27,063 nucleotides of DNA from Pyropia haitanensis. Its lineage: Eukaryota > Rhodophyta > Bangiophyceae > Bangiales > Bangiaceae. Both the position numbers and the translations under genes were made by a program. Of the stretch, positions 19,030-27,063 are shown one piece after another (the stretch's first letter is position 1; each line of letters opens with the position of its first letter). The stretch is from positions 1 to 27,063 of the forward strand of contig SDUX01000192.1 of the NCBI GenBank assembly GCA_008729055.1, in the 5' to 3' direction. The notes under the pieces were generated by a model. The model was given only the letters and a program-made list of their open reading frames with translations. It was not told where the DNA came from and searched no databases.

Positions 19030-22000
19030 ATGGCGGTCCTTTGCGGCGGCTTTGTCCAGCTGGTGCAGGCATCGGCTCAGACTGGCTTGCGTCTGGGCTC
19101 GGGGCGGCGTGCTGCTCACCTGTCTCCCCCCCCCTACCGGGCGGCTGTCGTGTCCGCTGCCCGTGTTGCTGCTGCCACCTACGCCAACGCAACCAGAAGC
19201 AGAGTCGGGTGGATCCCTCGCCCGGCCTTGCTGCCGTCGCCTGCCCGCCGGCAAGGCCCACCGTGGTGCCCTACCCCGTCGCCATCCTTCCACAAGTGGT
19301 CCCCACCGGTGATGAGGACGGAGCGGCCGTCGTGCGCTGATGCAGTGAACAAGATTAGGGCCGCCGTTGCTGAGCAGTCCGACACCGTCCTGCAGGGCTT
19401 TGGGGACACTGCATGTGCCTCTCTGGAGCTCCTGGACATTGCGGTCACCCGCGCTGAGTCTGCTGTGCAGGCAGTGGGTGAAGTGGTGGACTGGGACGTC
19501 TTTATCGAGGACAATGCGGACGTGTTCAACTCCCTCAGCGATTGTCTTGAGAACGTGGTGTCTGATGTGGAGGACCTACGGCTGTCTGTCACCGAGGACG
19601 CTGAGCTCATCCAGCCTGCCGTTGCGCTGGTTGGGATGTACTCTCGGGCAGTCAACACGTATGTGCGGTTGTTGGTCGTGGCTGTTCGTCGTGCCTCTGG
19701 CGCCTTGGTCAATTGCGAGGCGGGTGCGACTGAGCGCCGGGGCCGCCTCAGGGAGGTCAACATCTTCACGCGCAGCCTGTCCGGCACTCTGCGAGCGCAC
19801 CGCATCACTCTACGCGACCAAGCCGCACACCTGAAGGCGGCATTTTCCAAACTGCGTCCCGTGGCGGCGGCGCTGCCCTCCTACCACCGTCTTCCAGCGG
19901 ATCATCAACGCTCACCCAGCAGCATCTTGGTCCTTGTGCCTGACCGTGACGCGGACGTTTGCATACCCCGCGACGACAAGGTGGTCCGGATCCTTTTGCA
20001 CGTCTCTATTGTCCGCAACGCGCGCGTGGCGTCGGTTGTGGTGTCGTCTCCAGGCGTTGGCAAGTCGCACCTGGTGTGGGATGTGGTGGATGCGCTGGGG
20101 TCGCTGGACGACCCAAGGTTTGCAAGGGCAGCCATGCTGGAGGGCGTATCGGGGTGGGAAACTGCGCGGGACAAGCTGCGGAGCACACGGCCGTGCATCA
20201 TTACCTTCAATAGCGGCAGTCTGTGGGGGACCCTGGACGAGAAGCTGATGCATACGTACCTGCCGAGCCAGCCCGCAGCAGCCTATCTTCCTCTGTACGC
20301 GCGCGTGCTTTGGTGCCTGCGCTGTGCTGACGGCCTGAGCTGGGACAAGTTTGCGCCAATGGTCATCAAACTCCTCAAGGACGGGGCGACTACCGCAGAG
20401 GCGATCATCCAGGAATCCAAAGCTGCGCTGGAGGAGCGGCCGACACTCGTCATTGTCGAGGAGCTGAACAAGATTAAAGGGGACTGGCCTGCGTCGGCCG
20501 GCGAGAGCCCTGCTGAGGCGGCGTTTCCCGTCGACCACACGGCCGCTGCCGGCGGCCTTCCCGAGAACATCAAGCCGCAGGTTGTCGCGCCATCCAGTAC
20601 CCGGCCTCTTCGTGTTGCCACGCAGTCCGTACTGGACGTGTACCGGCACGAGATGTGCACCTGGACGGGCGCGACTCAAACGCCTATCTCGGTGCTGTTC
20701 ACCGCGCCGTACTTTGGCCTGATCTTTGACGAGGTCAAGGGCCGGCTGACGGCGGAGCAGCAGCGCGTCATTGACGACATGATTGCCGCCTTGAATGAGA
20801 CGCTGGACCCCGCGTACTAGAGGACTGCCAGCTAAGGCTGTCATCTTTGACGAGCGACAGGCGCGGCTCTCCGTTTTTTGTGCTGAGCGCCATCAAGCTT
20901 GGCTTCATGGACATGGACGAGCTTGCCAAGGTCTACTTCCAGCCCCTGTTCGAGTCGGAGTGGCTCCTGCGTGCCGGGCTTCCATTCAAGAGCACGTTTG
21001 AGGTGCCCAGCGACGTGTCGGGTCGGGCGTTTGCGAGGCTGAGCGGTGGCCATCCGCGTAGCGCGGGCTTCCTGCGGGTGCACCTCAAGCTGGCAAGTCC
21101 TGGTCCGGCTTGGTCCTCTGTTGTGCAGCCTGCGTCGGCGGCGCTTACGGCAGACGACAGGACTAAGACCCTGCTGGACTATCTTTTGGTCACCCCTGTC
21201 GTCGTTGTTGCTGCACTGCACCACTGCACCATCCGCGGCCCGCGGCCCATTGTTGACGGCCGTGTTGTCTCCATTGCTTGGAACCTGGGAGGAGCTGGTC
21301 TCCCTTAATGCGCTCACTGTGTCGGATGCGCGCACGGACGGCCTCTACACGAACCCGTGCATGCCGCCTCTGATTGTGCTGGCGTGCCTCTACCGGTGGG
21401 ATGCGGTCAAGAGGGACTTCTTCAACAGCCGTCCTATGCTCGAGGACCACTTTCTCCTGGACGGCATCTTGGCCGCCGTGGCGGTGGTGTGCGGCTCCCG
21501 GTTCTCCGAGGGCTCATCATCCAACGTGTGGGAGTACACCGCGCTCTACGCAGATGTGGCTCTCACTCGTGTACGCGCTGCCGCCAAGACGTGGGGCGCG
21601 GCATCGTCCGGTCTGAAGCTTCCTTACGACTACGCGGCTGTGACTTTGCTGCAGCTGTACCCCGGGACAACAAAGTACTACACCAAGGGCGAGCGGCCGC
21701 TGCTGAACAAGGTGCGCTTCAACGCTTTGGATGCCGTTAAAGTGAATGAGAATGAGGCTGCCAACAAGCTGTCGACGATATTGCAGCTGCCTTTTGCCGA
21801 CATGGTGACGACCGTGTTCAAGTGCTCGCACGACCAGATGAGCTTTGACAGCATCAAGTTCCTTGCACCTGCTGGCAGCTCGGGGTCGTGCAACAAGGAC
21901 GCCCTCGTCGCGGTGGTCAAGTCAAACAAGTTCACTGGGCTTGCGGAGGAGTACTTCAACGTGGAGGAGCACGTGCGCAAGAGCCTGCGGAAGATCGAGC

Positions 22001-22216
22001 ACGCGTTTGGGGATTATTGGGAGGAGTGGAGTCGTCGTGTGGTCCTTGGTGGTGGAGTCCAACCTGCGCCTAGCCAAGTCACCGAGAGAGCTGCTCTCGG
22101 CTGTCGAGTCCTCCAACGTCATCATCATTACCGCTCAAGATCACCTGAACGTGTACGGGAGGGCTCTCAGCGGCTTCATGGCGGACGGGCCACGCTGTAC
22201 AACGCCTCACTGGTGA
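19030..22216 (+). CDS. Crinkler/RHS-like P-loop NTPase with nuclease-like C-terminus (frame-broken)
   Basis: The first frame runs to a stop at 20820. I take ATG 19030 (MAVLCGGFVQL) as the start; ATG 19312 is the alternative and begins just before the clearly protein-like helical N-terminal region. Walker A is SSPGVGKS at 20044-20067 (residues 339-346 from ATG 19030). IITFNSGSLWG follows. Walker B is LVIVEE at 20446-20463, with Glu for the usual Asp. ISVLFTAPYFG is a likely sensor strand. The gene continues in other frames: a lid-like SGGHPRSA at 21042-21062, then a C-terminal domain (SSNVWEYTALYADVALTRV; NVIIITAQDHLNVYG at 22115-22159). NTPase plus a C-terminus of this kind is known for Crinkler/RHS proteins, which are transposon-associated or secreted effectors. 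Four single-step frame changes mean it is a pseudogene or mis-sequenced. The family call is moderate; a STAND-type ATPase is the alternative. Confidence 0.55.
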
Positions 22217-22361
22217 GGAGGTCGGAGAGACCACTGTAGCTCACGCGGAGCAGGGAGGACGCGGGCTAGAGCGTGGCCCGCATGCAGCGGCTGGTGTCCC
22301 AACACAACGTGATTTGAACGCTGTCCGCGGCGGGGTCGGAGGAGCTGTTGGTGGCCGCCGC

Positions 22362-23501
22362 AGCCGCCCCTTTGACGCCCTCATTGTGGATGAGGCCGCT
22401 CAGAGGTGGGAGCCCGACTTGCTCATCCCAATGGTCGGCGCCGGCAGCATGTGCGCGTCCATCGCGGCGGCGGCGGCGTCGGCCGACGCCAATGAGGGGC
22501 TGCTCGGGGCGTTTTTGGGGTTGGGTGTAGAGGGCGGGCTCACGGGCACGGGCAAGGCGGGGCGGGGAGGGGCGTCGAGGCGGCGGCGGCTGGGTCACTG
22601 GCGCGGCTGCGTCGGGGGTTGCTGGTGTGGGACCCGCAGCAGCTGGCCGCGAAGGTGCTGTCCCAGTCGGGCCGCCCCGCCACGGCGTTTGCGCGCAGCC
22701 TCTTTGAGCGGCTGCAGGCGGCCCGCCCCGAGGCGGCGCGCGTGCTCCGCACCCCAGTACCACTACCTGGCCGTGGCGGTGGCGGTGCCGGACGTGCTCC
22801 CCGACGTGCGGCTGGCGGTGGGGCTGGGCGTGGCGCGGGGGGTGTCAGGGGGGGGGCTGCCCTTCTGGTGAGCCGCGGGCGCTCGTGCTGGGGGGCGCTC
22901 GAGCCAAACGCGGGGGTGGCGGCGGCCCTGCAGGGGCTGCTGGGGGGGGTGCTGGGGGAGCGCCGGCGCCGCGGCGGTCGCCGCGAGGGGCGCGGCCGGT
23001 GGCGGCGGCCGAGGCGGCCGCCGCTGCTGGCTGTTGCCACCACGCCGCCGCCCGCGCCTGCACGCCCGCTTCCCCCTCTCGGGCTGTTGGATGTCCGGCG
23101 TCCCCCTTCCCCCCTCACGCGTCCCCCCCCCCACCCCTCCGCCCACCGTTGGCGGTGGCGCCCGCATCAGGGCCCCCGTCCGACCGGTGTTGTGGCGGTA
23201 GTGGTAAGGGTCGGGGCGCTCGCCGCGGGGGGCCCCCCAGCGTCGGTGCGCCCGCGCGGGGATGGCGGGCACCTGGCACCTGAGGGGACGGGTGGGTGGA
23301 GTGGCGGGAAGGGCGCCGACGGGCGGCCGGCGGCCGCGGGCGCGGCGGGTGAGCCGGCGGTGGGGGGTGGGGCGGGGCGGCGGCGGAAACCCGCCACGCG
23401 CGGCGCGGGGGGCGGGGTGGCGGGGGTGGGGGGGGGATGACGGCAACAATCGCCAGATGCGGCGGCAGCAGAAGCAGGCGGAAAAGGCGCGGAAGAAGTA
23501 G
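22362..23501 (+). pseudogene. UPF1/SEN1-type superfamily 1 helicase remnant
   Basis: FDALIVDEAAQRWEPDLLIPM at 22371-22433 is a textbook motif II of UPF1/SEN1/DNA2-type helicases (DEAAQ at 22389-22403). After a ~70-residue low-complexity insertion, in another frame, comes LLVWDPQQLAAKVLSQS (22619-22670), motif III with Trp where GDP..QL normally has Gly, followed by SLFERLQAARPEAARVLRT. The next frame gives QYHYLAV (22755), in the place of the QYRMHP motif IV. PFW and then EPNAGVAAALQGLLGGVL (22901-22955) match the start of the second RecA domain. One frame ends with a basic tail QMRRQQKQAEKARKK at 23501. Motif I and everything upstream are absent and motifs V-VI are not found. With at least three frame changes it is most likely decayed. 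It lies about 150 bp after the NTPase on the same strand. Confidence 0.6.
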
Positions 23502-24340
23502 GGGGGGGGGTGGGGACAGTGTTGGGCGGGGGGGGAGGGGAGGGGGAGGGGGGGTGTGTTGTGGGGGTCGTGGGTGCGAGGGAGGTGGACGCGGGCGGAA
23601 CCCGCGCCCCCCACCCGTGACGCGGCGACGGCGGCGGCGGCAGGGGGGGGGGCGGGGGGGCGCGCGGCGTGGCGTGCCGCCCCCCGGCGGGTGGGGCGGG
23701 CGGGTGGGGCCCCCACCCGGTAGCGCGCCCCCGCGCCTCGCAGGTGGCGTGCCCGGCGTTGGCGCTGGGGCGGCGGGTCGCGGGCGGCCGTGCGGGGGGG
23801 AAGGGGGGGTGTGCGGGGCTGCGCCGCACGGGGCCGTGGCGGGGCCCCGGGGGGTGTGGCGGGAGGGTTTGCGGGGGTGGGGGGGGGGGGCTGTTGTTGC
23901 CCACGCTGCGCGGAGGCGGTGGGGAGCGTGGGGGTGGTGGGGGGAGCAGGGGGCGGGCCGCGCCGTGGCGCCCACTGGCCTTGCCCAACGTGACGCGCCG
24001 GGAACGGCAGGGGGGGTGCCGGACGGGATGGGTCGGGGTGTGTGTGTGTAGGGAGTTCCCCGTGGTGCGGGTTCCACGGGGGCGTGTATGCTGGCGGTGT
24101 TATTTTTGTGCCAGTGGCCGACGGTGGCGCCCCGCACAGCGTGACCATATTCTCTGTGTCCTCGACCTCGGCACTCTCGCTGGGTGCTTGCGGCCGGGGC
24201 GCGCTCGTGCTAATTTTGTGCTCAAACAGGGAGTCAGCTCGTTCCCAACCGCCCAACGCTCCCCCCGCCCGCCAGTACCGGCCCCCGACGGCGACCTGTC
24301 GCAACCCGAGGGCCTAGTGCTTCTATAGCGAATCACACGC
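23502..24340. other. G-rich to mixed stretch without a recognisable gene
   Basis: 23502-24040 is G-rich on the plus strand with many G runs; open frames on both strands are Gly/Arg/Pro low complexity. 24040-24340 returns to ordinary composition. Short frames there on both strands (for example the minus-strand ADSLFEHKISTSAP segment, 24250-24200) look protein-like but have no start codon or family match. Confidence 0.35.
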
Positions 24341-24347
24341 TCTCACC

Positions 24348-24780
24348 ACCCTGAAAAATCTGAACCACCGCGCCACTCCGGCGGTCCCCCAGCTGTCCTA
24401 ATCCCCAACCCTCTTTGTGTGTCCTGGTTATGCAGACCCTTTGTCGACTTCCCCATGTTTTTCTCACATTCACCATTAAAGAGCACTTCCGAGCAAAAAT
24501 AGGCCACCACCCCCGCCCCCGCGGGCGCGCTCGCCCGCCGGCGCCACACTCACCTGCGCGTGCTGCGCGTGTCTCTCCGCGCTCCTCTCGCTGCCTACTA
24601 CGAAAGTAGCTTGGTGTAGTCGACTGCCCTGGCCCAATGCCTCTACCACCCCCGGGACAATAAACCTATGTGAAGCACAGACATCCGGTGTACCGTTGAA
24701 TCCCACGCCACACGGCCAGCACTCGCGCAGCACCTGAGAATCTAAAGCGTATTCATCCACATTTATGCCGGTTGTCTTAC
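24348..24780 (-). CDS. candidate spliced minus-strand gene fragment, unrecognised
   Basis: A minus-strand segment of about 180 nt (24733-24554) has ordinary codon use and reads VLRECWPCGVGFNGTPDV… then HRFIVPGVVEALGQGSRL. It ends in CAG followed by GTGAGT, a consensus 5' splice site (24553 downward). A TTTTTCAG acceptor-like site lies near 24357-24350, and reading on from it meets a stop within six codons. Upstream, 24780-24734 is an AT-rich 47-nt stretch starting GTAAGA and ending TTCTCAG, the size and form of a short intron. Without splicing, the open frame runs 24760-24476 but has only a GTG start. I recognise no domain. The splice model is inference. Confidence 0.25.
24659..24664 (+). promoter_or_regulatory. 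AATAAA polyadenylation-signal-like hexamer
   Basis: AATAAA occurs in CAATAAACCTATG on the plus strand, and an ATTAAA lies upstream at about 24474. No intact plus-strand gene ends just before them, so the assignment is weak. Confidence 0.15.
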
Positions 24781-25974
24781 CGCTCCCATTCCCCGCCCTC
24801 CACCCCCGCCCGCTCCTCCAACCACCAATTCACCCCCACACTCCCACCGGCCCGCTAAAACCGAAGCAAAGCCACCCTACCGACCTCTCGCCCGCACAAC
24901 CCCTCCGGTATCGCACGGGCCGGCGGAAAAAAAGAGGTGCCCGGCTCCGCGCCGCCGCGCGGCGCCCCCCCTGTTTCCGCGCTCGCGACCGGCGGGGCGC
25001 TCCCCCCGCCCCCTGCCCTCCGTGCGCCAAACGACCGCAGGGCCCGCCGTCGCGGGGCCCCACGACCGCTCGACAGCTCGGCGGCGCTCGCGGGGCTAGG
25101 GGTGCGCAACGAACGCAGCCGCGTCACGTGCAAAGGCACTCAACGGCGGGGGGGACAGGGCCACCGGCCGGGGGGCTGGGGCCGGGGCGGGCGCCCGCGG
25201 AAATGGGCGGCCTCACCCGCACCGCCGCCGGCGAGCCCCCACGCCCGGCGGCACGAGGCACGGAGCCCGCCCAGAGCAGACACGGTGGCAGCTGAGAGAG
25301 CGGGCGCGCGCGGGGGGCGAACGGCGACGGGAGGCGGGGCGCACGGAACCAGCGAGCGGTCACCGCCAAGCCGTCGAACCCAGCGAGCGCGCGGGGCCGA
25401 ATGGGGTCACAGGCGCGGTGGGGACCTGGGGCCGGGGCGCGGCGCCGTCGTCGCGCTCTGAGGCGGCGGCCACCCGCCCGCCTGCGGGCCGCCGCTCCGG
25501 CGGCAACCGCGCGCACGCCACTGGCCCTGGCGGGCACCCGGGCGGTCAGCCGGCCGCACCCCCACCGGCGGCCCACCCGACCGCCACCTAATCGTCGCCG
25601 CCACAATCACTTACCCAGCTAAGAACCGACCTGTCTGGACATCCCTGAGCTAGGCGTACGCACACCCTGACTCCCCCGAGGCCGCGTACCCTCCCCTTCG
25701 GCCCGGCACCCCCCGTACGCGCGGCAGGGCTGCGCAGACGTGCCCGACCGGCCGACCCTCCTCGCTCAGCCGCTCCCCCAACCCCCTTCCGCCACCCGGG
25801 CCGCCTTGCGCACCCGCCCCACCGCCAACCCCCTCGCCCTCTTGCCGCGCCCCACCCACGTTGCTCTCCTCCCCTCCCCTACCGGGCGGTGGCGTTCTTG
25901 CCGCCGCCGCGCCGCCCCGTGCCCGCGCCGCCCGTGCCGCACCGTGCTGCGGCCTTGTGCCGCCTGCTAGTGTG
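24781..25974. other. GC-rich stretch without a recognisable gene
   Basis: The plus strand is C-rich in parts, and frames on both strands are open but Arg/Pro/Ala/Gly-rich with no domain. On the minus strand AGCTGG is followed by GTAAGTG at 25614-25608, a good 5' splice-site consensus, which hints at a minus-strand transcript with a 5' exon near 25615-25700. No start codon or product can be assigned. Confidence 0.35.
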
Positions 25975-26079
25975 GATGCGGCTACTTCGGCCCAACGGAC
26001 CGCCCGCCCGTCGCCGCAGCGAAGCGAGGGGGCGTCCAGGGGCAAACGTGGCCGGCGGCGCCAGCGGCAGCATCAAGGA

Positions 26080-26604
26080 CCGGCGGTGGGCGGTGGGAAG
26101 GTCGACCACGCGGCTCCGCGCTCGCCGGTGGCGTCCAAGCGGCAGCGGCTCAGCCGGCGGCGGCGGCGTGCGAGGCCGCCCCCCTTCTGGGCCTTTGTCG
26201 CCTTGGCCACCTTTGCCAGCCTTCTCTTCGTCTCCCCGCGCCCGCCGCCCGCCTCGGTGGCAGCCGCAGCGGGCGCGGCGGGCGCGCGTCGGCGGCGGCG
26301 GCGACACGGCCTGGCACACGAGGCGCGCGTCGGCGGCAGCGGCGGAGTCGCGCGCGGCGTGTGCGGGCGGCGGCCGGCGGGCGGTGCGCGCGCAGGAGCG
26401 CGCCAGGCGCGTCCCGCGCCCCCCACCCGCCGCGATCGCCCACACACCTGCCGCGAGAGACCCACGGTCGCCGCACACCAGAGCCGCGGGAAAACGTGTC
26501 GGCCGAGCGGCACGGCCCGCGCGGAGCGGCGCGCCTGGGGCCCGAGGCACCCACCTCCCGCGGCGGCGGGCGCGCCCACGCCGCCGCCCGGGCCGCGAGC
26601 CTGA
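26080..26604 (+). CDS. possible N-terminally anchored membrane protein (start unresolved)
   Basis: One plus-strand frame carries a strongly basic segment (SKRQRLSRRRRRARPPP) directly before a hydrophobic stretch, FWAFVALATFASLLFV (about 26188-26235), and then Pro/Ala-rich sequence. This is the arrangement of a type II signal anchor, as in many Golgi glycosyltransferases. There is no ATG in this frame upstream; an ATG at 25975 lies in another frame (MRLLRPNGPPARRR), so a frame change or an intron would be needed. After 26290 the frame becomes Arg/Gly-rich and stops at 26604 without a catalytic domain. Both strands are open here, so the call is weak. Confidence 0.25.
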   Translation, partial: PAVGGGKVDHAAPRSPVASKRQRLSRRRRRARPPPFWAFVALATFASLLFVSPRPPPASVAAAAGAAGARRRRRRHGLAHEARVGGSGGVARGVCGRRPAGGARAGARQARPAPPTRRDRPHTCRERPTVAAHQSRGKTCRPSGTARAERRAWGPRHPPPAAAGAPTPPPGPRA

Positions 26605-27063
26605 GCAGCCAACCCCACGCTGCGCGCACCGGCAACCATACGCCCGGACGGCCGTTCCGTCGGGGGGCACCCGCGCGGCGCGGGCCGTCCCGTTGGGGGT
26701 AACCACCTCCACCCGAATTCCCGCACCCGCCCCGCGCCGCCGCCTGGCGTCCGTCGGGCCTACCGCGGGTGGCGGCGGCGGCGGCGGCGGGACCGGCCCG
26801 GGGCGCCCGGTTCGCCAATCGGCCGACGCCGCGACTCTGCCCCGGCGACGGCCGTCGCGAGCCACGAAATGGTCGGTCCCACAAACGGCCCCCCATCCTC
26901 GTAACTCCTCGAGCTGGGGCAGGGGGAGGCGCCGGTGGGGGCGTAGGTGGCGGCGGCGGGCTGCGGGGCTCGGCGGCGGGTAAAGGGTGGAGGGGGGACG
27001 GTGGGGGCGTGGGCAGGCCGTTCGCGGGGCTGCGGCGTCGGACCGGGCCGCGGGGGCCTCCGG
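26605..27063. other. GC-rich window end without a recognisable gene
   Basis: GGCGGC repeats occur near 26769-26790 and again after 26930. One plus-strand frame remains open to 26983 (…ATKWSVPQTAPHPRNSSSWG…) but shows no domain. Any gene continuing from 26080 would have to pass through this segment. Confidence 0.35.

Noticed and set aside
20811..20836. A 23-nt GT…AG mini-intron at the end of the first NTPase frame
   Set aside because: It is shorter than known introns outside nucleomorphs, and a second frame change at the T6 run 40 bp later would still be needed.
1..27063. CRISPR array, rRNA, bacterial operon or retroelement coding region
   Set aside because: The tandem repeats have no regular spacers, no rRNA-like conserved blocks are seen, genes lack bacterial spacing or ribosome-binding sites, and no reverse transcriptase, integrase or transposase motif could be read.

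Overview
The window looks like nuclear DNA of a GC-rich eukaryotic microbe, most plausibly an alga. A red alga of the Porphyra/Pyropia type would fit, but I cannot prove this from sequence alone. The grounds are extreme GC content, very long alanine/glycine/proline-rich reading frames, (CAC)n and (GCC)n microsatellites, intron-poor genes, no bacterial operon or ribosome-binding-site structure, and one gene that exists only in eukaryotes (CTC1).

Region by region. 1-1130: a small inverted-repeat element (9-217), then low-complexity DNA. 1135-7294, minus strand: a very large CTC1-like gene, the big subunit of the CST telomere-replication complex, readable as a colinear series of OB-fold segments but interrupted by frame changes and four in-frame stop codons. 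7295-9450: N-terminal flank and AT-richer spacer. 9456-11870, minus strand: an unrecognised alanine-rich helical protein gene whose upstream end carries a diverged in-frame duplication. 12406-18290: a repeat-dominated block with a 38-bp tandem repeat, 23-bp inverted repeats 5.7 kb apart (12523 and 18266), a ~279-bp tandem duplication in a CCCGCC minisatellite, a ~640-bp foldback sequence (15400-16040), a GGC-rich repeat field with a 25-G run, and a short ORF with three 13-residue repeats. 19030-22216, plus strand: a large P-loop NTPase resembling the Crinkler/RHS class (NTPase followed by a nuclease-like C-terminus), broken by four frame transitions. 22362-23501, plus strand: a remnant of a UPF1/SEN1-type superfamily 1 helicase carrying motif II (DEAAQ) and a changed motif III, without motif I. 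23502-27063: GC-rich DNA with no recognisable gene. It contains a possible spliced minus-strand gene near 24350-24780 and a possible plus-strand membrane-anchored protein around 26080-26600.

The genes do not form one pathway. CTC1 belongs to telomere C-strand fill-in. The NTPase and helicase remnant sit together downstream of a repeat-rich block and look like part of a mobile or effector-type locus. Frame breaks affect every recognisable gene, so either this is a region of pseudogenes or the assembly carries many small indels in its homopolymer-rich sequence. That question decides most of the annotation.
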